Source: Dasania marina DSM 21967 (lineage in GTDB: Bacteria; Pseudomonadota; Gammaproteobacteria; Pseudomonadales; Dasaniaceae). From it: a stretch of 64,000 bases of DNA. Shown one piece after another: positions 8,245 through 16,636 of the stretch. The position numbers and the translations under genes are program-made. Positions within the stretch are counted from its first letter, which is position 1, and each line of letters begins with the position of its first letter. The notes under the pieces were generated by a model that did not search any database, was not told where the DNA came from, and saw only the letters and a program-made list of their open reading frames with translations. The stretch lies in contig NZ_KB891592.1 in the NCBI RefSeq assembly GCF_000373485.1, positions 37,409-101,408 of the forward strand, in the 5' to 3' direction.

Positions 8245-10448
8245 GTTCGCCCGGCGTAGATGCAGATATAGATTCGGCCAGTCCCAACCCCAGCCCCGGT
8301 GTCGGCATAGGTGCTGATGAAAGTATGGACCCCGCCAGTTGGGCGCAGCTAGCTGTATTAAAGCTCCAGCTGCGGCCGCATTTAGCGTTTTATCTGCACC
8401 ATTATCGAGGCCAGCCTTGGTATGTGTTAGCCGATGAGTTAGCGGGTAATTATTTTCGCCTGCCCGCCGCGGCCTTTCAGTTGCTCAGCTTGTTGGATGG
8501 CCGACATACCGTGGCCGAGGCCTATGCTCAGCTAGCGCAAACAGGCGTGGCGCCCAGCTATTACGAAGTCGCCGTGCTGCTAGGCAAGCTGCACAACGCC
8601 CGCTTGCTACAGGGCGATATGCCCGCCGCTGCGGTGGGTGCGGCGCAACAGTCGCTACCTAAAAGCAGTGTTTGGCAGCGCCTGCGTCAGCCCTTGATGC
8701 AGCGTGTTGCGCTGATAGACCCCGACCGTTTGCTCAGCCGCTTACTACCTTGGGTGCAGCCGATTTTTAGCCCGGCGGGTTTTATGCTGTGGTTGCTGGT
8801 GGTGCTGTCGGCACTGTTGCTAGTGGGACAGCACAGCGCCGACATTAGCCAACACTTAGCCACCCGTTTTGCCGACCCGGTCAATATTTTACTGTTGGGC
8901 CTGGCCTATCCCCTAATTAAAGCGCTGCATGAGCTAGCTCACGGTTTTGCCACCAAGGTATGGGGCGGCGAGGTGCATGAAATGGGGCTGATGTTTATTG
9001 TATTTATACCGCTGCCCTATGTGGACGCCACCGCCAGCAATGGCTTTTACAGTAAGCGCCGCCGCATTTTGGTGGCCAGCGCTGGCATTATGGCGGAGCT
9101 GTGGTTGGCCGCTGTGGCTTTCTTGTTGTGGTCGCAGCTGGATACGGGTTTATTAAAAGATTTTTGCTTTAATGTTGCGGTGATTGGTAGCGTCTCCACG
9201 CTGTTGTTTAATGGCAACCCGCTGCTACGTTTTGATGGCTATTACATCTTGATGGATATGCTGGAAATTCCCAATCTGGGCAGCCGCTCCAGCCAATACC
9301 TAGGCTACCTGTGCAAGCGTTATCTCTATGGTTTTACTCAAGCGGCGTCGCCAGTAAGGGCTGAGGGTGAGCGCGGGTGGTTGCTGGGCTATGGTGTGGC
9401 GGCGGGTATTTATCGTTTGTTTATTAGTCTGGTGATAGCGCTATACGTGGCCAGCCAATTTTTCTTTATCGGGGTGATCTTGGCGCTGTGGGCGCTGGCC
9501 AACCAGTGGCTGCTACCCTCCATTAAAATTGCCCGCTCGCTGTGGCAGCAGGCGCAACAGGCGCAGTTGCAAAAGCGTTTATTGGCGGTGACCGGCGGCT
9601 TGGCGCTGGCCTTGTTGCTGATGCTATTTGTGGTGCCGGTGAGCGATAGCAGCTATGCCCAGGGGGTGGTAAGCCTGCCGGAGCAGTCCATAGTTCGTGC
9701 CGGTGCCGATGGTTTTATAGTGTCAGTACAGGCCAGCGATGGCGATGACGTGCAGGTGGGCCAGTCCTTATTCAGTCTCACTAACTATACCCTAGCGCAG
9801 CGTAGCCAGCGCTTGCAGGCCTACGGCGATGAGCTGGCAGCGCGCTATCAGCAGGCGCTAGTGCGTGACCCTGCCGAGGCGCAAAAATACGCTGCCGACC
9901 TGCGTCTTAACGCACAGGGCTTGGCCGATGTGCAGCAGCAGTTGGGCTCGCTGAAATTACTCAGCCCGGTTGCGGGGGTGTTATCCATGGTGGCGGCCAA
10001 CGATATGCCTGGCCGCTATATTAAACAGGGCGATATCTTGGCCTATGTGATAGACAAGCAGTACCTGACGGCGCGGGTGGTGGTAAGCCAAGCCGATGTT
10101 GATAAGGTGAGGCGCCATACTCAGGCGGTACAGGTAAAAATTCATAACCGGCCCCAGCAAACCTGGCAGGCCAGCATCGTGCGTGAAGTGCCGCAGGCGT
10201 CCATGCGCTTGCCCAGTCGTTCCCTGGGTACTCAGGGTGGTGGCAATATAGCCGTAGACGCTAGGGATGATGAGGGTTTGGCGGCATTAGATAGTTTGTT
10301 TCAGTTTGAAATTATCTTGCCCGCGCTGTCGCCAGAGGCGGCGTTGCCACACCGTTTGAGTGTGCGCTTTATCCATACCCGCCGGCCATTGGCCCAGCAA
10401 GGTTTAGCATGGTTGCAGCAGTTTTTGATGACTCGCTTCCAAATATAG
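8241..10448 (+). CDS. PqqD-like / M50 (site-2-protease type) / HlyD fusion protein
   Basis: A 735-residue multi-pass protein. Residues about 45-125 resemble a PqqD/RRE winged helix ('PWYVLADELAGNYFRL', then a helical half). A polytopic M50 core follows, with zinc motif H230-E-L-A-H234 (HELAHGF) and, about 100 residues on, a LRFDGYY motif whose D332 is the expected third zinc ligand. After further membrane helices (to about 470) the C-terminal third is a periplasmic HlyD-like adaptor with split lipoyl halves. I chose ATG 8241 (ATGA overlap with the GAF-HlyD stop) over ATG 8226. The protease should cut within or near the membrane. The fused RRE-like and adaptor domains suggest that it binds a substrate peptide and hands it to an envelope channel; the neighbouring giant protein is the obvious candidate substrate. 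Confidence 0.82.
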   Translation: MSSPGVDADIDSASPNPSPGVGIGADESMDPASWAQLAVLKLQLRPHLAFYLHHYRGQPWYVLADELAGNYFRLPAAAFQLLSLLDGRHTVAEAYAQLAQTGVAPSYYEVAVLLGKLHNARLLQGDMPAAAVGAAQQSLPKSSVWQRLRQPLMQRVALIDPDRLLSRLLPWVQPIFSPAGFMLWLLVVLSALLLVGQHSADISQHLATRFADPVNILLLGLAYPLIKALHELAHGFATKVWGGEVHEMGLMFIVFIPLPYVDATASNGFYSKRRRILVASAGIMAELWLAAVAFLLWSQLDTGLLKDFCFNVAVIGSVSTLLFNGNPLLRFDGYYILMDMLEIPNLGSRSSQYLGYLCKRYLYGFTQAASPVRAEGERGWLLGYGVAAGIYRLFISLVIALYVASQFFFIGVILALWALANQWLLPSIKIARSLWQQAQQAQLQKRLLAVTGGLALALLLMLFVVPVSDSSYAQGVVSLPEQSIVRAGADGFIVSVQASDGDDVQVGQSLFSLTNYTLAQRSQRLQAYGDELAARYQQALVRDPAEAQKYAADLRLNAQGLADVQQQLGSLKLLSPVAGVLSMVAANDMPGRYIKQGDILAYVIDKQYLTARVVVSQADVDKVRRHTQAVQVKIHNRPQQTWQASIVREVPQASMRLPSRSLGTQGGGNIAVDARDDEGLAALDSLFQFEIILPALSPEAALPHRLSVRFIHTRRPLAQQGLAWLQQFLMTRFQI

Positions 10449-10549
10449 CCAACTTATTGAATATTATGCTTTTTTCAGCTTGGCCGCTTTTAAATTAGCA
10501 CTTAACTGTTATGCTTTAGGAATTGTTTAGTTCATATGAGAGCCGCTAC

Positions 10550-11458
10550 GTGTATTGCCACAAACAATCGATAATAAAAAAACCGTTAAACCGTCCATTT
10601 ATGCTGTGTGTATTATTGGCGATCAACTCGCCCTTAAGCTGGGCTGAAGATAAACCGCTGCCCCCCTTAGACTGCGTAATCAGCCCCTATCAAACGGTGG
10701 ACCTGTCTAGTTCTGTGGCTGGGGTGCTGGATAAAATCTATGTAGAAAAAAGCGATTTCATTGCTCAAGGCCAAGTGGCGGCAAGCCTAGAGGCTGGGGT
10801 GGAAAAATCTTCAGTGGTGTTGGCCAAGGCCAGGGCGGATATACAGTCCGAAGTTGAAGTGAGTAAGGTTAATAAAGCGTTTGATCAGCGCCGCAAAGAG
10901 CGTATAGACGTGCTCTACGAAAAGAAAAGCGTGTCCTTTGATACCAAAGATCAGGCTGAGCGCGAATACAATTTATCCACCTGGCGCTTACAGCAATCTC
11001 TGGATTTAAAAAATATACGCCAATTGGAGTTGCGCCGTGCGCAGGAACAGCTCAAACAAAAAACTATACGCACGCCTATAGACGGCTATGTACTGCAGGT
11101 ATTTAAAGAGGCTGGTGAATATGTAGAAGACCAGCCCATTATGCGTATAGCCCAACTAGACCCACTGTATGTTGAGGCCATAGTGCCTATAGAATTTTAC
11201 GGCCGCATTCGTGCCGGTATGACGGCACAGGTACATCCAGAAACCAACGTGCAACAACCCAGAGTAGCGGTGGTAACGGTAGTCGATAAAGTGGGTGATG
11301 CTGCCAGCGGCACCTTTGCGGTAAGGCTTAATTTACCCAACCCTGATTATCAGTTACCCGCGGGCTTAAAATGTTCGATGAAGTTCACCGAATCAGGCGC
11401 AGTTGCTAGCAGTGCCCAGCAGCAGAGCGCATCATCAGTCATAGCCGTGCCCCAATAA
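10550..11458 (+). CDS. Periplasmic adaptor (HlyD / RND membrane-fusion type)
   Basis: About 302 residues with a signal peptide ending PLSWA. The mature part has a lipoyl half (VDLSSSVAGVLDKIYVEKSD), a coiled-coil hairpin, the second half ('TIRTPIDGYVLQVFKEAGEYV') and a beta-barrel (IVPIEFYGRIRAGM). The start is uncertain: GTG 10550 has GAGAG seven bases upstream; the longer TTG at 10523 has its AGGA too close; ATG 10601 would delete the basic part of the signal. It sits 101 bases after the M50 fusion and 82 before the giant protein. It is the third adaptor-like module in a row, yet no ABC or RND pump follows. Confidence 0.82.
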   Translation: MYCHKQSIIKKPLNRPFMLCVLLAINSPLSWAEDKPLPPLDCVISPYQTVDLSSSVAGVLDKIYVEKSDFIAQGQVAASLEAGVEKSSVVLAKARADIQSEVEVSKVNKAFDQRRKERIDVLYEKKSVSFDTKDQAEREYNLSTWRLQQSLDLKNIRQLELRRAQEQLKQKTIRTPIDGYVLQVFKEAGEYVEDQPIMRIAQLDPLYVEAIVPIEFYGRIRAGMTAQVHPETNVQQPRVAVVTVVDKVGDAASGTFAVRLNLPNPDYQLPAGLKCSMKFTESGAVASSAQQQSASSVIAVPQ

Positions 11459-11540
11459 GTCGGCGTGTTAAGTGCTTATATAGCCCAAGGTATCGATATG
11501 TTATTACTGATGCATAAATCGCTAGCTTGGAGTGCAAACC

Positions 11541-14500
11541 ATGAAGCCCCTTAGTATGATTTTTCGCCGCAAAGCGGCCGAAAAACTCCCCCTAGCGATG
11601 TATAACCTAGAATCACTGGAGCCTAGGTTACTCATGTCTGCCGACCCGCTAGGGGCCGCCGATCCCACCGGCTTATTAGGGCAAATAGACGACCCACTGC
11701 TACTTGATGATCAAGCGGCCGCCGAACAACTGCTACAAGCCATAGCCACCAGCGCTCAAAACACGCCCATAATAACCGCCGCCAGCCCTGATGCGATTAA
11801 CCTCAGCAGCCTAGGGCAATTGTCCTATCAAGACAGCTTGAACGGCCCACAAGCCACCACTTTCCACAGCACCGATTCAGCAGCGGATGGCAGCACGGCA
11901 TTAATGGACGACTTGGCTGCACTACTGCCTGCAGCCGATGACAACATCCGCCAAGAAATTATTTTTGTTGATACCAGCGTAGAGGATTACCAAACGCTGC
12001 TAGCGGGTATACCCAACAACGACGAGCAAACCCACTACACCATCATAGAATGGCAGCCCGGTGACGATGCCTTGGCTGACATTACCCATACCTTGCAAGC
12101 GTTAGGTGAGGTTGATGCCATACACATCGTCAGCCACGGTAATGACAGCGGCTTTGCCTTAGGTGACGAGTGGCTAAGCAGCAACACCCTAAACGACTAT
12201 CAACAATCGCTTAGCCAGTGGCGCGAATTTTTAGATAGCGAAGCCGACCTATTAATTTACGGTTGTGAATTGGCCGCTGGTGAAGCCGGCCGTGACTTAT
12301 TAACCAGCCTAGCCAGCATCACCGGTGCGGATATAGCCGCCAGTGACGATTTAACCGGTGCGGCAGCATTAGGTGGCGATTGGCAGCTAGAGCATCATAC
12401 CGGGCAAATCGATACGGCTATCGCGATTAATTTATCGGCGCAGGCAAGCTGGAATTCTACTCTTGGCCCACCGGGAACGGTGGATGCGCTGTGGTTAACC
12501 ACGATAGGCGATGTGTCTGGCGCTAGCTCACCAGGCCTCGCTAACTGGAGTGCAGGTGAGTTATTAGAGGTTGCCGACCCTAACTTACGATTTGAGACTA
12601 CACCTGTACCTGCTACCGGTACTACTGATGGTACCTTTACTGCTATTGTCGATTTCGATGATTTTAACCCCGTTAGCGTGGGTGGCAATGATGATGTAAA
12701 CATTCGTTCTATGCATTACGTGTCTACCAATATTACCGTAGGCACTAACGACACCTTCGATTTACAGCCAGGTGATGTGCTGGTGTCGGTTAACGACGCC
12801 GAAACCCTTAAAAGTACTAATACTCTCGTAGTGGGTAAAGAGGATGTATTTGTCTTTAGGCCCGACACTGCCAATGACTACAGCTCAGGTAGTTTTTATA
12901 TGTTACTTCAGGGGCTAGGTACTTCGGGTGATGAAGTAAGAGCTATTACTTTAGTTGAGCAACAAACGGACGTGGGGGGTACCACCCTCAATGCGGGTAC
13001 TTTCTTATTTACCCAAAAAAATGGTGGCGGTTTTAATCACGAGGATATTTTGACATTTAGCGCCGACGAGGTAGGGGCCGGTACCACCTCTGGCACTAAA
13101 ACCGTGCTAATCAGCGGCGCTGACATTGGTATTTCAGAGAGTATTTCTGGTTTGGAGCTTATCGAAACTGATACCACGATTGCGGGTGCCCCGTTAACTT
13201 CTGGCAATATTCTGGTGAGTATCTGGGGTAGTGAGGATGTAGGCGATAACAATTTAGCCGCAACTGAATATGATGTATTTGTTCTCGATATCAGTAAAAC
13301 TAGCTTAGAGGGGCCAGGGTTTACTGCTGAGGGTAATGCTACATTGTTATTTGATGGCGACGATAATGTCAGGCTAGACAGCGGCGGTGTGCATATAAGC
13401 GGCCTAACGCTGGTGAGTGCACCTAATGCCGAGCCAACCTTAACCGCCACCGGTAATGACCCAAGCTTCACCGAGGGCGGGGCAGCAGCAAGTTTATTTA
13501 GTGGCGCCAGTGCTGACACCATCGAAGGCAGTCAAACATTTATCGGCATGGGACTGACCGTTACCAATGTTAATGACGGTAGCGATGAAAAACTCAACCT
13601 TGATGGCACTGCTATTGAACTCACCAATGGCAACGGCGGTATCACCGCCACCAATAGCTTGACCTACAGCGTCAGCGTAGTGGGTTCTACGGCAACGGTG
13701 ACAATTACTGGTGGCAGTTTAAGTGCCGCTGATACCCAAACCTTAGTCGACAACATTAGCTACCAAAACGACAGCGATGACCCCAATACTAGCAATCGCG
13801 TTGTTACCATTACCAGCTTGCAAGACAGCGGCGGCACAGCCAGTAGCGGCGACGATACTGCCGAGTTAAGCATAGCCAGCACCATTACCCTGGTCGGTGT
13901 TAACGATGAACCTACCTTAACCGCCACCGCCAGCAACCCCACCTTTACCGAAACGGGGGTAGCCCAAGGCCTGTTTAGTGGTGCCAGTGCCAGTACCATA
14001 GAAAGTGGCCAAACCTTTACCGCGATGACCTTAACCGTTACCAACGTCAATGATGGTAGTAATGAAAAACTCAACATCGATGGCAGCACCATATGGCTGA
14101 TTAACACCATTCTCCCGGGGTTCACTGCTAACAATGGCCTAGTCTATAGCGTTAGCGTGGTGAGCGGCACGGCGACGATTAGTTTGAGTGGCAGCCTAAG
14201 TGAAGCAGAAACGCAAACACTGGTGGATAACCTGAGCTACCGGAACGACAGTGTTGTCCCTAGCACCAGCGATCGGGTCATCACTATTACCAGCCTGAAA
14301 GACAACGGCGGCACAGCCAATAGCGGCGATAATACCGCAGCACTCGCTCTTAGTAGTACGGTAACTATGCAAGAGGTGAACACTGAACCCGGTTTTAGCA
14401 CCACGGCTACCGATCCTACGTTTATCGAAGGAGGGGCTGCTGCCAGCCTCTTTAGCGGTACTAATGCCTCGACTATAGAGCTGGGTCAAACACTTACGGA

Positions 14501-16634
14501 TCTGAGCCTCACCGTCACCAACGTTAATGATGGTAGTAACGAAGTGCTTAATATAGATGGCACCACCATTGCCTTAACCAATGGCAACGGTGGTATTACC
14601 GCCAACAATAGTTTGGTTTACAGTGTGAGCCTAGTGGGGAGCACAGCCACTGTGAGCTTGGTGGGAGGCACCATGACGGGCGCGCAAATGGAAGCGTTGG
14701 TTGATGGTATGAATTACCAAAACAACAGCGACGACCCCAGCATCAGCAGCCGGGTAGTCACCCTTGCCAACCTCAAAGACAGTGGCGGCGTTGCCAATGG
14801 TGGTGACGATACCGCCGCGTTAGGCATCGCCAGTACCGTAACCGTGCTAGCCGTTAACGACGAACCCACGCTCACCGCCACCGCCAGCAACCCTACCTTT
14901 ACCGAGGGGGGGGCTGCGCAAAACCTATTTAGCGCAGCGGCGGTTGATACCATAGAGGCTGCACAAACCCTTAGCGAACTCACCCTAACGGTAAATAATG
15001 TTAATAACGGCGCTGATGAAATCCTAAACCTAGACGGCACGGCCATAGCGCTCACCAATAGCAGCAGCGGCGTCACCGCCACCAATGGTTTGAGCTATAG
15101 CGTGTCGGTAAGCGGCACCACAGCCACCATCACCCTAAGTGGCGGCAGCATAAATGCAGCCGCTACGCAAAACTTGGTTAAGGGTATTAGCTACCAAAAC
15201 AACAGTGAAGCACCTAATACCAGCAACCGAGTGGTGACCATCATTAGCTTTAAAGATAGCGGCGGCACGGCTAATGGTGGCGATGATGAAGTGGCGTTGA
15301 GTATTAGCTCTACCGTGACGGTACAGGCGGTAAATGATGTGCCTACCGGCAGTGTCACTATTACCGGCTCGGCGGTGGAAGACCAAAAACTCACAGCTAA
15401 CACCTCCACTATCAGCGATAACGATGGTTTGGGAACCTTTAGCTACCAATGGCAGCGCAATGGCGTGGCCATTAGCGGCGCTACCGGTAGTAGCTACATC
15501 CTAGGCGATACCGATGTCGATAAAGCGATACAGGTAGTGGTGAGTTATACCGACGGCAGCGGCAATGCAGAAAGCCTCAACAGCACGGCGACAGCAGCAG
15601 TGGCTAATATCAATGACCCGTTAACCGGCAGTGTGGTTGTGGATGGCAGCACCTTTATGGGCAGCACGGTAACCGCTAACACCTCAGGGTTGTCGGATGA
15701 GGATGGCCTTGCCAGTTTTAGTTACCAATGGTTGCGTGACGGTGTGGCCATTAGCGGTGCTACCGGCAGTAGCTATTTGTTAAGCAGTGATGACGCGAGT
15801 AGCGACATCAGTGTGCGGGTAAATGCTACCGACAGCCACGGCTCGGTAGAGGCTCGCACCAGTGCAGCGGTGGCGGTTGAGTCTGCGTTTGTAGTTGTGA
15901 CTGAGCCGGTAGTGCCAGAGGCACCAGCGCCTGAAAGCCCAGACTCAGAAGAAAGTACTGAGGATACTGACGATAGTAGCACAGCAGAAGAATCAGAAGA
16001 GTCAGAAGATGATGAAGAGAGCGAAGCTGCGGCCTATGTAGCGTCAGAGGCTGAAACGTTCGATAACCAGAGTCCAGCCTTTGGTAATTTGCAGGGTGTC
16101 GATTTAGAGGGCTTAACCGGCTTTGCTAATGAATTTGCTAATGGTGACAATGCATCCGCTAACAACAATGGCAGCGGTATTAACGTACGCTTGCTGAATA
16201 AAGATTCTGCCTTAGCCACGGCGGTAGAAGCCAGTGTGTCGGGCAGCGTTAATACTGGTTTTTCTTCTCTTATTGATCCTTTGGTGTTGGTGAGATCGCA
16301 AAATTTATCGGACAGCTTAGATAGCATGAGGAAAAATTTTATTGGCAAGGCTGAGCGCAGCCAATCCATATTGGGTGGCACAGTTACCGCTACGGCAGGT
16401 TTGTCCGTGGGTTATGTGGTGTGGCTGGTACGCAGTGGCGTGTTATTAAGCAGTGCTTTAAGCGCCTTACCCGCATGGCGTTTTATTGATCCCCTGCCCA
16501 TATTGTCGCAGGGCAATAGCGGCTTGGCGGGCGGAGATGATGAATCACTAGAGTCTATAGTGGCCAATAAAAGTAATGCCGCCAATGATCTGCCTGAACA
16601 GCAAACCGATAACAATAATAAGTTGAGTCATTAA
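11541..16634 (+). CDS. Giant LEPR-XLL / DUF4347 repeat surface protein
   Basis: A 1697-residue protein from ATG 11541 (GGAG at 11529-11532). There is no classical signal peptide; the N-terminus is basic and then carries the LEPR-XLL motif (LEPRLLMSADP, residues 26-36). Residues about 140-300 are a DUF4347 domain ('FVDTSVEDYQ', 'HIVSHGN', 'YGCELAAG'). A beta-rich region runs from about 310 to 630. Then come four tandem repeats of exactly 159 residues, two Ig-like repeats of 93 and about 87 residues sharing VAISGATGSSY, a Glu/Asp/Ser stretch, and a C-terminal hydrophobic segment (about 1617-1650) followed by PAWRFIDPLP. It lacks RTX nonapeptides and a type I signal. Surface adhesin or matrix protein is the likely role, with the N-terminal motif or C-terminal anchor as the processing point for the M50 protein. 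Two bases separate it from the next kinase. Confidence 0.88.
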   Translation: MKPLSMIFRRKAAEKLPLAMYNLESLEPRLLMSADPLGAADPTGLLGQIDDPLLLDDQAAAEQLLQAIATSAQNTPIITAASPDAINLSSLGQLSYQDSLNGPQATTFHSTDSAADGSTALMDDLAALLPAADDNIRQEIIFVDTSVEDYQTLLAGIPNNDEQTHYTIIEWQPGDDALADITHTLQALGEVDAIHIVSHGNDSGFALGDEWLSSNTLNDYQQSLSQWREFLDSEADLLIYGCELAAGEAGRDLLTSLASITGADIAASDDLTGAAALGGDWQLEHHTGQIDTAIAINLSAQASWNSTLGPPGTVDALWLTTIGDVSGASSPGLANWSAGELLEVADPNLRFETTPVPATGTTDGTFTAIVDFDDFNPVSVGGNDDVNIRSMHYVSTNITVGTNDTFDLQPGDVLVSVNDAETLKSTNTLVVGKEDVFVFRPDTANDYSSGSFYMLLQGLGTSGDEVRAITLVEQQTDVGGTTLNAGTFLFTQKNGGGFNHEDILTFSADEVGAGTTSGTKTVLISGADIGISESISGLELIETDTTIAGAPLTSGNILVSIWGSEDVGDNNLAATEYDVFVLDISKTSLEGPGFTAEGNATLLFDGDDNVRLDSGGVHISGLTLVSAPNAEPTLTATGNDPSFTEGGAAASLFSGASADTIEGSQTFIGMGLTVTNVNDGSDEKLNLDGTAIELTNGNGGITATNSLTYSVSVVGSTATVTITGGSLSAADTQTLVDNISYQNDSDDPNTSNRVVTITSLQDSGGTASSGDDTAELSIASTITLVGVNDEPTLTATASNPTFTETGVAQGLFSGASASTIESGQTFTAMTLTVTNVNDGSNEKLNIDGSTIWLINTILPGFTANNGLVYSVSVVSGTATISLSGSLSEAETQTLVDNLSYRNDSVVPSTSDRVITITSLKDNGGTANSGDNTAALALSSTVTMQEVNTEPGFSTTATDPTFIEGGAAASLFSGTNASTIELGQTLTDLSLTVTNVNDGSNEVLNIDGTTIALTNGNGGITANNSLVYSVSLVGSTATVSLVGGTMTGAQMEALVDGMNYQNNSDDPSISSRVVTLANLKDSGGVANGGDDTAALGIASTVTVLAVNDEPTLTATASNPTFTEGGAAQNLFSAAAVDTIEAAQTLSELTLTVNNVNNGADEILNLDGTAIALTNSSSGVTATNGLSYSVSVSGTTATITLSGGSINAAATQNLVKGISYQNNSEAPNTSNRVVTIISFKDSGGTANGGDDEVALSISSTVTVQAVNDVPTGSVTITGSAVEDQKLTANTSTISDNDGLGTFSYQWQRNGVAISGATGSSYILGDTDVDKAIQVVVSYTDGSGNAESLNSTATAAVANINDPLTGSVVVDGSTFMGSTVTANTSGLSDEDGLASFSYQWLRDGVAISGATGSSYLLSSDDASSDISVRVNATDSHGSVEARTSAAVAVESAFVVVTEPVVPEAPAPESPDSEESTEDTDDSSTAEESEESEDDEESEAAAYVASEAETFDNQSPAFGNLQGVDLEGLTGFANEFANGDNASANNNGSGINVRLLNKDSALATAVEASVSGSVNTGFSSLIDPLVLVRSQNLSDSLDSMRKNFIGKAERSQSILGGTVTATAGLSVGYVVWLVRSGVLLSSALSALPAWRFIDPLPILSQGNSGLAGGDDESLESIVANKSNAANDLPEQQTDNNNKLSH
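13431..15338 (+). repeat. Four in-frame tandem repeats of 477 bp (159 codons)
   Basis: Units begin at 13431, 13908, 14385 and 14862 and end at 15338; every unit is exactly 477 bases. Each encodes a beta-rich module that opens EPTLTAT (EPGFSTT in the third), then F(T/I)E-G, 'TVTNVNDGS', 'LVDN.SYQN' and closes with the next 'VNDEP'. They are diverged at the nucleotide level, so the repeat is old but has held its length without indels. Many spurious antisense reading frames here come from this periodicity. Confidence 0.95.
15342..15880 (+). repeat. Two Ig-like repeats in the giant protein
   Basis: Two copies starting at 15342 (PTGSVTI) and 15621 (LTGSVVV), offset by 279 bases (93 codons). Both contain 'FSYQW.R.GVAISGATGSSY', a signature common in bacterial surface-protein Ig-like modules. 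They follow directly on the 159-codon repeats and precede the acidic stretch at about 15900-16030. Confidence 0.85.
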
Positions 16635-16636
16635 GC

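Noticed and set aside
10523..10549. TTG start for the periplasmic adaptor
   Set aside because: AGGA ends only about one base before it; GTG 10550 has GAGAG at seven bases.
12395..15449. Several 70-160 codon antisense frames inside the giant protein gene
   Set aside because: They recur at the period of the coding repeats, contain no recognisable domain, and the plus-strand frame is clearly the coding one.
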